Made by a program: the position numbers and the translations under genes. Shown piece by piece: positions 1 to 9,435 of a stretch of 64,000 bases of DNA (the stretch's first letter is position 1; every line of letters begins with the position of its first letter). The notes below the pieces were generated by a model. That model had not been told where the DNA came from, searched no databases, and was given only the letters and a program-made list of their open reading frames with translations. The stretch comes from a gamma proteobacterium symbiont of Stewartia floridana (lineage in GTDB: Bacteria; Pseudomonadota; Gammaproteobacteria; Chromatiales; Chromatiaceae): contig NAUB01000024.1 in NCBI GenBank assembly GCA_003676145.1, forward strand, positions 1-64,000, read 5' to 3'.

Positions 1-23
1 CGTGTCATCTCTTGCCGGAGAAA

Positions 24-54
24 AAGCGGTTAGCCTACGGACAACTGACCGCTT
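24..54 (-). terminator. Hairpin, possible intrinsic terminator (minus strand)
   Basis: AAGCGGTTAG (24-33) pairs with CTGACCGCTT (45-54) with one G-T wobble and an 11-nt loop. Read on the minus strand the stem is followed by a run of five T. No minus-strand gene is seen directly to its right, so its client is unclear. Confidence 0.35.
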
Positions 55-332
55 CTTCTAGCCTGTACAAGTTATGCACTTATGAATTGAATCCGGGTAG
101 ATAAATATTACCCCGATACTGGTATTAAAATTTTTTTCTTAATTCATTGTAGAATGATCTGGATGTTATAGATCTTTTGCAATAACATGACAGTTACAGG
201 TCCATTGGGACCCATGCATAAAACGACAGATTCAGATAAAGTCAATAAAGGGTGCATTCAGGGCCATAAGAATGCGCTGAACCAAAAACAGCTCATGCAA
301 ATAGTGATTTGTTAGCCTGAGCTGCAGCTAAA

Positions 333-363
333 AAACAGGGATCTTTATATGCAATCCCTGTTT
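333..363. terminator. Perfect 10-bp hairpin, possible bidirectional terminator
   Basis: AAACAGGGAT (333-342) and ATCCCTGTTT (354-363) are perfect inverted repeats around an 11-nt loop, with A-rich sequence on the left and T-rich sequence on the right. The shape fits an intrinsic terminator readable from both sides, but no gene ends just before it in this window. Confidence 0.4.
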
Positions 364-529
364 GATTGAATTCATAATGACAACTTTTTATGTTCGCTCA
401 TCTACAGACCTTAGGTTCAAGTTGCCTGTAGAGAAAATCATTATTGATCAATATTTATTTAAATACATCAATCCCCTGGTTGATTAAATTCCATTTCCCT
501 CAAATCAATTATCTTTCGGGTAAATCACA

Positions 530-1369
530 TTGCAGCAAATACTTAAAGTTGGCGTTTTTGTTGATGCCGAAAATGTACGTTACAACGGCGGCTACCAGCT
601 CCGTTATGACATCCTAAGAATGTTTGCCGGGCGTTATGGAGGCTCTCTGGTAAGACTCAACACCTATATCGCATTTGATCAGGAGCGTGCGAAAGAGGAC
701 CCAGAGTATAAAAGGCGCGCATTGACATACCAGCAGATGGTGAGGGAATACGGCTGGAAAGTCATTGTCAAGAATGTCCGCCGCTACACGGATGATGAAG
801 GCAATGTAACCACCAAGGCCAATGCCGATCTGGATATGGCGGTCGATGCAATGCTACAGGCGGAGAAACTTGACCTGCTGCTGATGGTAACCGGCGATGG
901 TGACTTTCTGCAGGTCGTAACGGCACTGCAGGACCGGGGTTGCCGGGTGGAACTGCTTGGCTTCCGCAACGTTTCGCAAGAGTTGCGACGCCTGGTCGAC
1001 GACTACTATTCCGGCTTCCTGATTCCGGATCTACTGCCGATCTCCTATGAGCCGAGAAATGAGTGGGGCGCTCCCGGCTCCTGCGTTCGCGGTGTCTGCT
1101 CCAAATGGTTTCCGGAAAAAGGTTATGGATTTCTGCGTTTCATCAAACGAATCGATCCAAACCTCTGGATCATCGATCCCCGTTTAGAGGACTCCCCATA
1201 CGAAAGTGTCTTCTGCCATGCCAATGAGCTGGCCGATGAGGTGACGGATGAGGTGATGATGAATCGTGACTCGATTCTGGAATTCTATATCGAAGAGAGC
1301 GACAAGGATGATGGCCTGGTCGCGAACAACGTCCGTCTGGTGCCCAGTTTCGGCGGCAACGGCCTGTAA
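530..1369 (+). CDS. NYN-domain (PIN-like) RNase-type protein with C-terminal cold-shock-like domain
   Basis: The 279-residue product has an N-terminal NYN domain (about 5-165), the LabA/DUF88-type PIN-like fold that binds metal and usually cuts or binds RNA. Acidic residues expected at the metal site are present: D12 and E14 in VFVDAEN, D100 and D102 in NADLDM, D123 and D125 in TGDGDF. The C-terminal part (about 185-250) contains KGYGFL and VFCHANEL, which look like the two RNA-binding motifs of a cold-shock domain, interrupted by a longer insert than usual. The start is TTG; no strong ribosome binding site is seen and no better start is near. The RNase role is inferred from family; a regulatory RNA-binding role is equally possible. 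It stands alone, facing away from the AT-rich left edge. Confidence 0.8.
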   Translation: MQQILKVGVFVDAENVRYNGGYQLRYDILRMFAGRYGGSLVRLNTYIAFDQERAKEDPEYKRRALTYQQMVREYGWKVIVKNVRRYTDDEGNVTTKANADLDMAVDAMLQAEKLDLLLMVTGDGDFLQVVTALQDRGCRVELLGFRNVSQELRRLVDDYYSGFLIPDLLPISYEPRNEWGAPGSCVRGVCSKWFPEKGYGFLRFIKRIDPNLWIIDPRLEDSPYESVFCHANELADEVTDEVMMNRDSILEFYIEESDKDDGLVANNVRLVPSFGGNGL

Positions 1370-1426
1370 CTTACTGCTGACGTGGAGGCCTTCAACGAAG
1401 GCTTCCACTGTCCGTCCTGAACGGCC

Positions 1427-2026
1427 TCAATCTGCTTGGCTTGGAAAATCGGCTCGATCCATGATCATCTGATATCCCCGCGGATTCTGTTGGTTGCGTA
1501 TGATGGTACCGCCACGCAGCGGAAACGTCCCCTTCTGCCGATCTTCGAAAAAGATCTTCAATGACTCCCGAATCACAGGAAAGGCCATCTCCTGCCAGGG
1601 AATCTCGGACTCTTTGAATAAAGCAACTTCCAGGCTCTCAGTGCCAGCGGCAAACTCCAGATCGAGCAGGCGGCTACGGAAGATCAAATAGACCTGATTG
1701 ATATGGGGTAGATTGTACAAACCATAGAGTCCTTCCACATCGACCCTTGCAGTCGCCTCTTCCAGGGTCTCTCTGGCGGCGCCCTGCTGGCTGGTCTCAC
1801 CATTTTCCATAAAGCCTGCCGGCAGGGTCCAGAGACCATACCTGGGCTCAATCGCCCGACGACACAACAGGATTTGATCTTCCCAGACCGGGATGCAGCC
1901 GACGACGATTTTAGGGTTCTGATAGTGAATGGTGCTGCATGAGTCACACACATGCCTCGGACGGTTATCCCCGTCAGGAACCTTAACCTCAACCTTCGCA
2001 CCGCATTGACTGCAAAAATTCATCAC
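1427..2026 (-). CDS. Nudix hydrolase with N-terminal zinc ribbon
   Basis: This 199-residue protein begins with a four-cysteine zinc ribbon (C5, C8, C27, C30) followed by a Nudix domain. The Nudix box spans about 71-93: G71, E77, R85-E86 and E89-E90 are in place, so catalysis is likely intact. Members of this zinc-ribbon Nudix group hydrolyse nucleoside diphosphate compounds such as ADP-ribose or NAD-like dinucleotides; the exact substrate cannot be told here. It starts with two successive ATG codons, so the true start could be 2023. It converges with the NYN gene and is divergent from ppx, with 279 bp between. Confidence 0.85.
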   Translation of the reverse strand: MMNFCSQCGAKVEVKVPDGDNRPRHVCDSCSTIHYQNPKIVVGCIPVWEDQILLCRRAIEPRYGLWTLPAGFMENGETSQQGAARETLEEATARVDVEGLYGLYNLPHINQVYLIFRSRLLDLEFAAGTESLEVALFKESEIPWQEMAFPVIRESLKIFFEDRQKGTFPLRGGTIIRNQQNPRGYQMIMDRADFPSQAD

Positions 2027-2305
2027 CCACTCCGCTGAGACCGATTGGCTACCATTAACCCGGCGACTAAGTATGTCGTGTTATTGCCTATTGTCACTCA
2101 TAGGCTGAACGCACCGCAAACCTAAACACATCCACAGTCGTGCATTAAAGGCACGCTTTTCAGATGGTTTGTCTGTTATCTGACAACACCTGTCGGAGAG
2201 TGATCCTGAGTCCGGCTTCAAGTGACCAATCCTATGCGGATTATTGAAGGCTCCATTTTCTTGATATGATGCCCCGGTTTTTTATTTCAGCGAGTTAAAA
2301 ATAGC

Positions 2306-3817
2306 ATGACGCAACAGCATCCAGAGGCGGACCTGGAGGAAGCCATCGCCGCCATCGACCTGGGTTCCAACAGTTTTCACCTGATTGTAGCCCGGGTGAA
2401 TGACGGGCATCTGCAGATCATCGACAAAATGAAAGAGATGGTCAGATTGGGCGAAGGTCTGACCGCAGACAAACGTCTGGATCCTGTGGTTGCTGAGCGG
2501 GCACTCAGCTGTCTTAACCGCTTTTCCCAGCGTTTACGACCGCTCCCCCCCGAGAATATCCGGGTTGTGGGCACCAACACCATGCGTCAGATCCACCCGG
2601 CCGATAATTTCCAGAAGCTCGCTGAAAAGGCCCTGAACCACCCAATCGAGATCATCGCCGGTCGTGAAGAGGCCAGGTTGGTCTATCTCGGTGTGGCTCA
2701 TGGTCTGGCAGCCGATAACGACAAGCGCCTGGTGGTGGATATCGGCGGTGGCAGTACCGAACTGATCATCGGCCAGGGCTATCAGCCGTTAGAGCGGGAG
2801 AGTCTGCACATGGGTTGTGTCAGTATGAGCCGACGCTTCTTCCCTGACGGGAAGATCACCAATCAATCGATGGCTGCTGTAATGCTGGCCTGTGCGATTG
2901 AGATACGCCCGGTCAGAAACGAGTTTCGGGATGGCGACTGGAACCGCGCCATCGGTAGCTCGGGGAGTATCAAATCGATCCGCAACGTGGTCATCGAGCA
3001 AGGCTGGAGTGAATCCGGCATCACCCGCAAATCCCTGCAGAAACTCACCGATCATCTAATCGAAGTAGGCTCCGTGGACGCCCTCTCCCTGAAAGGATTG
3101 TCTGAGGAGCGAAAACCGGTTTTCGCTGGTGGTGTAGCGGTGTTATCCGCCGTCTTCGAGCATATCGGTATCGATCACATGGAGGTCTCATCGGAAGCAC
3201 TCCGAGAGGGCCTGATCTATGACATGGTCGGGAGAAGCCAGGATGAGGATGCCCGGGAAAGAACCCTGAAAACCCTGATCAAGCGTTACAACGTGGATCA
3301 GGATCAATCAAATCGTATCGAAGAGACTGCACACAGCCTGCTGGAACAGGTGAAGCGTAGCTGGCAACTGGACGTCCCCAAATATTCAGCCATGTTGACA
3401 TGGGCCGCTCAAGTCCACGAAATTGGGCTGACTGTGGCTCACAGTCAATTCCAGAAACATGGTGCCTATCTGATCGAAAACTCCGATCTGTCCGGATTTT
3501 CCCGACAAGAGCAGCGGGTCTTGTCTGCCATGGTGCGAGGCCATCGAAGAAAATTTCCCAGTTCGGTGTTCGAACAGCTGCCCAGTGAGGTTGTCACCTG
3601 CACCAAACATCTCTGCATTCTGCTCCGGCTTGCCGTATTGAGCCACCGGGCCCGCTCCCCAGTTGCCAAACCGATTCCCAGAATCGAGGCGGAAGATAAC
3701 CGCATCTCACTGGTATTTCCAGAGGATTGGATCGAACACCACCCGCTGACGCGGGCTGAGCTGGAACAGGAGGCGAACTATCTGGAAGCTGCCGGATTTC
3801 TACTCCGATTTTCCTAG
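2306..3817 (+). CDS. ppx: Exopolyphosphatase / guanosine pentaphosphate phosphohydrolase (Ppx/GppA)
   Basis: The 503-residue protein belongs to the Ppx/GppA family of the ASKHA fold. The phosphate-1 motif AAIDLGSNSFHLIV lies near residues 14-27 and the phosphate-2 motif DIGGGSTELIIG near 145-156. Length fits E. coli Ppx (513) or GppA (494), and the long C-terminal HD-like half is present. It should release phosphate from polyphosphate or convert pppGpp to ppGpp; sequence reading alone does not separate these. A weak TTGAAG/TATGAT pair with only 15 bp spacing lies at 2244-2270. No ppk gene is adjacent. Confidence 0.9.
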   Translation: MTQQHPEADLEEAIAAIDLGSNSFHLIVARVNDGHLQIIDKMKEMVRLGEGLTADKRLDPVVAERALSCLNRFSQRLRPLPPENIRVVGTNTMRQIHPADNFQKLAEKALNHPIEIIAGREEARLVYLGVAHGLAADNDKRLVVDIGGGSTELIIGQGYQPLERESLHMGCVSMSRRFFPDGKITNQSMAAVMLACAIEIRPVRNEFRDGDWNRAIGSSGSIKSIRNVVIEQGWSESGITRKSLQKLTDHLIEVGSVDALSLKGLSEERKPVFAGGVAVLSAVFEHIGIDHMEVSSEALREGLIYDMVGRSQDEDARERTLKTLIKRYNVDQDQSNRIEETAHSLLEQVKRSWQLDVPKYSAMLTWAAQVHEIGLTVAHSQFQKHGAYLIENSDLSGFSRQEQRVLSAMVRGHRRKFPSSVFEQLPSEVVTCTKHLCILLRLAVLSHRARSPVAKPIPRIEAEDNRISLVFPEDWIEHHPLTRAELEQEANYLEAAGFLLRFS

Positions 3818-3915
3818 CACCGGTTAAGACGCATCCAATCCGCTCTGCTGGGTCTGTTTCTCTCTATCAATTGGGTGGGATTGCCTGGCAAAGCCAGACT
3901 GGCGGAGCCGTACAA

Positions 3916-4512
3916 TCAAAGCAGCTCTCGAACGGCAGCCATCAGCGCCTCCAGATCGGTACCGTGTGGGAGGATCTTTGCCAGCTTCCCATGCGTATCG
4001 ATCAGGTAGGTATCTGCGGTGTGATCGACAACATAGTTGTCATCACCCTGTTTTGCATGGATCTTGTAAGCGGCACCATACAGCTCTGCAACTTCAGTCA
4101 GGGCAGACTCATCACCAGTCAATCCTAGCAGACTGGGATGAAAATACTCCACATACTCCTTCAGTCTCTGCACACTGTCCCTGGCAGGATCCACACTGAT
4201 GAATATCGGCTGTACTCTTGCCCGCTCTGCCACCGGGAACTCGTCCAGAATGGTACTGATCATGGATAGGTTTGTCGGGCAGATATCCGGGCACCAGGTG
4301 TAACCGAAATAGAGCAGCACCACGCTGCCACGAAACTCCTTAAGGCTCACTTCCCCCCGATAGGAGTCAAAACTGAAATCACCGCCCTGAGGTATCTCCT
4401 GCAGCGGAACAGTTGCGTGCCTTTCATCCTGAGGTTGCCAGAACAGCAGCATCCAAACCAAGGCAGCCGCAAGCGTCAACGTAACTACGATCAGTATCGG
4501 TCTTTGCATCAC
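3916..4512 (-). CDS. SCO1/SenC-family copper chaperone
   Basis: This 198-residue protein has one N-terminal membrane anchor (about 5-25) and a thioredoxin-like SCO domain facing the periplasm. The copper ligands of the family are visible: C74 and C78 in CPDIC, and H164 in VVDHTAD. SCO1 proteins deliver copper to the CuA site of cytochrome c oxidase or keep its cysteines reduced. No oxidase genes are nearby; the upstream gene overlaps its start by 4 bp (ATGA), so the two are cotranslated and may act together. Confidence 0.9.
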   Translation of the reverse strand: MMQRPILIVVTLTLAAALVWMLLFWQPQDERHATVPLQEIPQGGDFSFDSYRGEVSLKEFRGSVVLLYFGYTWCPDICPTNLSMISTILDEFPVAERARVQPIFISVDPARDSVQRLKEYVEYFHPSLLGLTGDESALTEVAELYGAAYKIHAKQGDDNYVVDHTADTYLIDTHGKLAKILPHGTDLEALMAAVRELL

Positions 4513-5078
4513 TCAACTTCATTTTCATTCTGAATATTTTGAACACTCAGAATCACCAGACACTCATCCATCAGTTGATTGTAGCTACCCAACTGCAGTT
4601 GCAGCTCACTGTAATCTTCCAACAACTCACTCTTAGCCGTCTCAGGGTCTTCCTGCTCCCGTTCGATCAATGCCATGACATAGTTTTCACCAGCATGCAG
4701 ATTTCTGCTTTTGCGACGCAGACTGTCCGCAAGAAAATGGGCTCTCATCTCATTGAAACGGTCGCCTCGATGCATGATGATCAAGCGCTCCAGGTCCCGT
4801 TCCGAGTGGCTGATGCTGCGTTCGATGGCATGGATCTGTCGAACGTCGAACTCGACCCGTGAACGCACCTTCCTGAGCTGAACCCTCAATTGCGGGGCCA
4901 GTGCCTTCATCTCATCGAGCTTGGCTTGCAGTTGCTCCACATCCGTATCAACCAGCTGTTGAAACTCTGCCGCTTGTACGGTCGAGGCCAGTGAGAAGAT
5001 GAGTAGCAGGAGCGCTACGGAAACCGACCGCAATGAAGCAGATCGGTAATTCTGGAATTTGCAGGTATAAATATTCAT
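4509..5078 (-). CDS. Secreted coiled-coil protein, unknown function
   Basis: I do not recognise this 189-residue protein. It has a hydrophobic signal sequence ending near residue 36 (VQA-AEF), then a charged, helix-rich region with heptad-like spacing of Leu and Arg/Glu from about 40 to 180. A periplasmic coiled coil is the best description. The first 15 residues are unusually polar for a signal peptide, so a later start is possible. It sits 19 bp downstream of parE and overlaps the SCO1 gene by 4 bp, so all three may share a transcript. Confidence 0.6.
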   Translation of the reverse strand: MNIYTCKFQNYRSASLRSVSVALLLLIFSLASTVQAAEFQQLVDTDVEQLQAKLDEMKALAPQLRVQLRKVRSRVEFDVRQIHAIERSISHSERDLERLIIMHRGDRFNEMRAHFLADSLRRKSRNLHAGENYVMALIEREQEDPETAKSELLEDYSELQLQLGSYNQLMDECLVILSVQNIQNENEVE

Positions 5079-5097
5079 CGTTATCGAAAACTCAAAA

Positions 5098-6984
5098 TCA
5101 GATTTCTACAAGATCGCCCTTTTTCTCCAACCATTTTTTCCGATCAGATGCCCGTTTCTTGGCCAACATCATATCCATGACCTTATTGGTGCTGTCGCCG
5201 CTCTCTACCGTCAGCTGGATCAACCTCCGGGTGTCCGGATGGATGGTGGTCTCACGCAGTTGCATCGGGTTCATTTCACCCAGTCCTTTAAAACGCTGCA
5301 CATTGACCTTTCCCTTCAGTTTTTCCGCCTCGATCCGATCCAGAACCCCCTCTTTCTCGGAATCATCCAGGGCATAAAAGACCCGCTTGCCTACATCGAT
5401 CCGGTAGAGTGGCGGCATAGCGATATAGACATGTCCCTGCTCAACCAGTTGCCTGAAATGTTTCAGAAACAGGGCACACAGCAGGGTTGCGATGTGCAGC
5501 CCGTCTGAGTCCGCATCGGCCAGAATGCAGACTTTGCCGAATCTTAAACCGGACAGATCACTGCTGCCCGGCTCCACGCCGATCGCCACGGAGATGTCAT
5601 GAACCTCCTGAGAGGCCAGCACATCGGCCGGATCCACTTCCCAGGTGTTGAGAATCTTACCCCGCAACGGCATGATCGCCTGGTATTCACGGTCCCGGGC
5701 CTGCTTGGCGGAGCCGCCTGCCGAGTCACCCTCCACCAGAAACAGCTCGCTGCGAGTTGGATCCACCGCACTGCAATCTGCCAGCTTACCCGGCAGAGCC
5801 GGCCCCTGGGTCACCTTCTTCCTGGCCACCTTGCGCCCGGCCCGCATGCGGCTCTGAGCTGAGTTAATCGCCAGCTCGGCGATACGTTCGCCTGCCTCGG
5901 TATGCTGGTTCAGCCACAAACTGAACGAGTCCTTGACCACACCGGATACGAACGCCGCACACTCCCTGGAGGATAGACGCTCTTTGGTTTGTCCGGAGAA
6001 TTGCGGGTCCTGGAGTTTGACAGAGAGCACATATGAAACCCTGTTCCAGACATCTTCAGGCGTTAATTTCACACCCCGGGGGAGCAGATTACGGAATTCG
6101 CAGAACTCCCGCACCGCATCGGTGAGGCCGGTTCTGAGGCCATTGACGTGGGTTCCCCCCTGGGCGGTGGGAATCAGATTGACATAACTCTCGGTCACCA
6201 GTTCGCCCGTTTCAGGCAACCAGACAAGCGCCCAGGCCGCGGCCTCCCGGTTACCCGCCATCTCACCGACAAAGGCATCATCAGGAATCCGCTCCGCCTG
6301 CTCAAGGGCATCCAGAAGATAGTCCCTTAAACCATCCTGGTAGAGCCAGGTCTCCTTGTCACCACTCTTTTCGTCATGGAAGGTGACCTTAAGACCGGGA
6401 CAGAGTACCGCTTTGGCCCGCAGCACGTGACGCAATTGACGAATGGAAAATCTAACACTGTCGAAATACTGCTCATCCGGCCAGAAGCGTACCCTGGTAC
6501 CGGTATTGTTACGCCCGACCTTGCCCACCTCTTCCAGATCCGAGATCTTCTCGCCACCGGCAAAAGCGATGTTGTACTCCTTGGAGCCGCGTTTTACCCA
6601 CACCTCCAGGTGTTTTGACAGCGCATTCACGACAGAGACACCGACACCGTGCAGACCGCCGGAAAACTGATAACTCTTGTTGGAGAATTTGCCGCCCGCG
6701 TGAAGCTTGGTCAAGATGACCTCCACGCCGGGTACACCCTGTTGAGGATGTACGTCAACCGGCATACCGCGACCGTCATCGACCACTTGCAGGGATCCAT
6801 CCTCAAACAGGGTGACCTCGATCGTCTTGGCAAATCCGGCTACGGCCTCATCAACACTGTTGTCGATCACCTCCTGCGCAAGATGGTTCGGGCGGGAGGT
6901 GTCAGTGTACATCCCCGGTCTCTTGCGGACCGGTTCAAGACCACTGAGTACTTCGATATCAGAAGCGTCGTAACTGCCACTCAT
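5098..6984 (-). CDS. parE: DNA topoisomerase IV subunit B
   Basis: The 628-residue protein matches the size of E. coli ParE (630). The GHKL ATPase is at the N terminus: N-box around EVIDNSVDEA (38-47), DDGRGMP (69-75) and GGLHGVGVSVVN (109-120). The TOPRIM domain follows with LVEGDSAGGSA near 412 and the metal-binding DADSDG near 495. The C-terminal RFKGLGEM motif is present. Together with ParC it decatenates daughter chromosomes. parC is not in the window. Absence of the long insert found in Gram-negative GyrB supports ParE over GyrB. Confidence 0.96.
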   Translation of the reverse strand: MSGSYDASDIEVLSGLEPVRKRPGMYTDTSRPNHLAQEVIDNSVDEAVAGFAKTIEVTLFEDGSLQVVDDGRGMPVDVHPQQGVPGVEVILTKLHAGGKFSNKSYQFSGGLHGVGVSVVNALSKHLEVWVKRGSKEYNIAFAGGEKISDLEEVGKVGRNNTGTRVRFWPDEQYFDSVRFSIRQLRHVLRAKAVLCPGLKVTFHDEKSGDKETWLYQDGLRDYLLDALEQAERIPDDAFVGEMAGNREAAAWALVWLPETGELVTESYVNLIPTAQGGTHVNGLRTGLTDAVREFCEFRNLLPRGVKLTPEDVWNRVSYVLSVKLQDPQFSGQTKERLSSRECAAFVSGVVKDSFSLWLNQHTEAGERIAELAINSAQSRMRAGRKVARKKVTQGPALPGKLADCSAVDPTRSELFLVEGDSAGGSAKQARDREYQAIMPLRGKILNTWEVDPADVLASQEVHDISVAIGVEPGSSDLSGLRFGKVCILADADSDGLHIATLLCALFLKHFRQLVEQGHVYIAMPPLYRIDVGKRVFYALDDSEKEGVLDRIEAEKLKGKVNVQRFKGLGEMNPMQLRETTIHPDTRRLIQLTVESGDSTNKVMDMMLAKKRASDRKKWLEKKGDLVEI

Positions 6985-7228
6985 ATTGGGTTATCAATCC
7001 TATTACATACTGTTGACACCGCGGGGAGTTTACACATCTGGGCATTGGCTGGCGAGTCCATCGACACCCTTGAGAACGAAAATTCTCCCGGCCTGATCGG
7101 ACTCTCTCGCGCTATCCGCCTGAATGAGTTCCAGATTATCATTGACCCCCCTATCTGGGGTGGGTTAGTTTTACAGGCTGTAAACCTAAAATAATCGATC
7201 GGCACCACATCAGCCGACCCAAGTTACC

Positions 7229-7468
7229 GTGCCCAGAAAACCGAAAACACCGACCTTTGAAGAAGCCTTGAAAGAGCTGGAGAGCCTGGTTGAGACCCTG
7301 GAACAGGGCGATCAATCCCTCGAGGAGTCCCTGAAATCATTCGAACGGGGTGTCTCGTTGACCCGACTCTGTCAGGAGGCCCTTAAGGAAGCTGAGCAGA
7401 AAGTTCAGATTCTCAGTGGAGAGCAACAGACATCCGAACTGGAATCTTTCTCAAATGACAGCGAATAA
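7229..7468 (+). CDS. xseB: Exodeoxyribonuclease VII small subunit
   Basis: This 79-residue helical protein is the small subunit of exonuclease VII, which degrades single-stranded DNA with XseA. The family core [18 protein letters not shown] (about 9-26) and the second helix [12 protein letters not shown] are clear. It starts with GTG. Its last 14 nt overlap the start of ispA, an arrangement common in gammaproteobacteria. The large subunit gene is not here. The region to parE (6985-7228) must hold divergent promoters, but I see no clear consensus pair. Confidence 0.93.
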   Translation: MPRKPKTPTFEEALKELESLVETLEQGDQSLEESLKSFERGVSLTRLCQEALKEAEQKVQILSGEQQTSELESFSNDSE

Positions 7469-8357
7469 CCCCCTGGAAGCCTACATCGAGCAGTGCAAAC
7501 AGCGGGTTGAAGCAACACTTGATCAACGCCTGCCTAGTGAATCCACCCTGCCCGCCCACCTGCATCAGGCGATGCGCTATAGCTGCCTGAATGGGGGTAA
7601 AAGGGTGCGTCCCCTGCTGGTCTACGCCTCCGGCCAGGCCCTGGGCCTGCCACTGGAGTCGCTCGACGGCCCGGCCTGCGCAATCGAGCTGGTGCATGTC
7701 TACTCCCTGGTCCACGATGACCTGCCGGCAATGGATGATGACGATTTAAGGCGCAACCGCCCCACCTGCCACAAGGCCTTCGATGAGGCGACCGCCATTC
7801 TGGTTGGGGATGCCTTGCAGACCCTCGCCTTTCAGGTACTCTGCTGCGACCCGAAGATCCCTGCCGACGCAGAGACCCGCCTGGCGATGGTGGAGACCCT
7901 GGCCAGAGCCAGTGGTTCCCGTGGCATGGCTGGCGGACAGGCGATCGATCTGCAGGCCGTAGGTCAGGAGCTCAATCTTGCTGAGCTGGAGAATCTGCAC
8001 ATCCATAAAACCGGTGCACTGATTCGCGCGGCGGTTCGCATGGGCGCTCAACTGAGCCCCACGGCCAGCAAGTCCCAGGTATCCCACCTGGACCGTTATG
8101 CCAAATGCATCGGTCTGGCGTTCCAGATCCAGGACGATATCCTGGATGTGGAGGGAGACCCGAAAACCCTTGGCAAGACCAAAGGCAAGGATCTGGCCCA
8201 GGAAAAACCCACCTATCCCTCAATCATGGGCCTGAAAGAGGCGAAACAGAAGGCGTCGGGATTGATCGAGGAAGCCCTGCAGAATCTTGAGATTTTTTCC
8301 GATGAAGCGGATCCCCTGCGCTGGATCGCGAACTACATCATCGACCGAACCTACTGA
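7455..8357 (+). CDS. ispA: Polyprenyl (farnesyl) diphosphate synthase
   Basis: The 300-residue enzyme is a trans-isoprenyl diphosphate synthase that condenses IPP with DMAPP or GPP to make FPP. The first Asp-rich motif [10 protein letters not shown] is at 88-97 and the second, DDILD, near 225. The start is placed at the ATG at 7455 because [10 protein letters not shown] aligns with usual IspA starts; an upstream in-frame ATG at 7416 would add 13 residues overlapping xseB. In many relatives dxs follows ispA; here folE2 comes next after a 238-bp gap. Confidence 0.93.
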   Translation: MTANNPLEAYIEQCKQRVEATLDQRLPSESTLPAHLHQAMRYSCLNGGKRVRPLLVYASGQALGLPLESLDGPACAIELVHVYSLVHDDLPAMDDDDLRRNRPTCHKAFDEATAILVGDALQTLAFQVLCCDPKIPADAETRLAMVETLARASGSRGMAGGQAIDLQAVGQELNLAELENLHIHKTGALIRAAVRMGAQLSPTASKSQVSHLDRYAKCIGLAFQIQDDILDVEGDPKTLGKTKGKDLAQEKPTYPSIMGLKEAKQKASGLIEEALQNLEIFSDEADPLRWIANYIIDRTY

Positions 8358-8472
8358 CCGAACCCCACCCCCCAAGAATTGACTCGAACCCTCGATTCTG
8401 GAGATAATTTGCTGTTCGACCAAGCGGTTTCGTGCTGCGAGGTGGTTGTACCGCCCCCGATAACCGTTTGAT

Positions 8473-8494
8473 ATCAAGGTAATAAATACCTGAT
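8473..8494. promoter_or_regulatory. Inverted repeat upstream of folE2, possible operator
   Basis: ATCAAGGTA and TACCTGAT face each other across a 5-nt centre, about 100 bp before folE2. The imperfect dyad could be a binding site for a dimeric regulator. It does not match a Zur site well, although folE2 is zinc-regulated in some bacteria. Confidence 0.25.
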
Positions 8495-8595
8495 GTTCTC
8501 CCCGTTGTCCCTACCCGGCAGCGGGGATAACCTTGGAACAATACGATTAGACCAGCGGTCCACATCCAATATATGGCTGGACAGGAAACACCGAA

Positions 8596-9414
8596 ATGCT
8601 CGATAAAACACCAGTTAATGGTTCACAGATTGCCGATGTCCAGAACAGCGCCGATACACGGCAGATTGCCATTAACAAGGTAGGTATCAAAGACATAAGC
8701 CACCCGATGCGGATCCGGGATCGCAGTGAAGGCGAGCAACACACCATTGCCAACTTCAACATGTATGTCAACCTGCCCCACAACTTCAAGGGCACTCACA
8801 TGTCCCGTTTCGTGGAGATTCTCAACAGCCACGAAACCGAAATCACCGTCGAGTCCTTCAAGGACATGCTGGCGGAGATGACCGAACGCCTGGAGGCGGA
8901 ATCCGGTCATATCGAGATGAATTTCCCCTTCTTCATCAACAAGACCGCCCCAATCTCCGGGGTTAAGAGTCTGCTCGATTACGATGTCACCCTGATCGGT
9001 GAGATCCATGGCGGCAAACCGATCATCGAGATCAAGGTGGTGGTACCGGTGACCAGTCTCTGCCCCTGTTCGAAGAAGATCTCAGACCGGGGCGCACACA
9101 ACCAGCGCTCTCATGTCACCGTACAGGCCAGAACCAAAGGTTTCATCTGGATTGAAGAGATCATCGACATGGTTGAGAAACAGGCCTCCTGCGAGCTGTT
9201 CGGCCTGCTGAAACGCCCGGACGAGAAGTTTGTCACTGAAACCGCCTATGACAATCCGAAGTTTGTCGAAGACATGGTTCGGGACATCGCGGTTCAGTTC
9301 AACCGGGAAGATCGGATAAGCGCCTATGTGATTGAATCGGAGAACTTCGAGTCGATTCACAACCATTCGGCCTATGCCCTGATCGAGCGGGATAAGACCA
9401 CCGAGCCCGCCTGA
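8596..9414 (+). CDS. folE2: GTP cyclohydrolase IB
   Basis: The 272-residue protein is a type IB GTP cyclohydrolase (FolE2/YgcM fold), which converts GTP to 7,8-dihydroneopterin triphosphate for folate or queuosine synthesis. The metal-binding cysteine region [10 protein letters not shown] is at 152-161 (C156, C158). Family blocks HPMRIRD (36-42) and GAHNQRSHV are also present. FolE2 works with Mn or other metals where the zinc-dependent FolE fails, so cells often use it under zinc shortage. An AGGAAA ribosome binding site lies 8 nt before the ATG. Confidence 0.94.
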   Translation: MLDKTPVNGSQIADVQNSADTRQIAINKVGIKDISHPMRIRDRSEGEQHTIANFNMYVNLPHNFKGTHMSRFVEILNSHETEITVESFKDMLAEMTERLEAESGHIEMNFPFFINKTAPISGVKSLLDYDVTLIGEIHGGKPIIEIKVVVPVTSLCPCSKKISDRGAHNQRSHVTVQARTKGFIWIEEIIDMVEKQASCELFGLLKRPDEKFVTETAYDNPKFVEDMVRDIAVQFNREDRISAYVIESENFESIHNHSAYALIERDKTTEPA

Positions 9415-9435
9415 CTGGCTGATCGTTGAAAGGGC

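Larger units (their letters stand above)
1..529. other. AT-rich intergenic region at left edge
   Basis: No convincing reading frame is visible on either strand. The stretch is clearly more AT-rich than the genes that follow and holds two hairpins, listed separately (24-54 and 333-363). The promoter of the NYN gene at 530 must lie here, but no clear -35/-10 pair stands out. Confidence 0.6.

Noticed and set aside
8380-8402. tRNA-like stretch GACTCGAACCCTCGA, like the 3' arm of a reverse-strand tRNA
   Set aside because: No acceptor, D or anticodon arms can be folded around it, and there is no CCA-end context.
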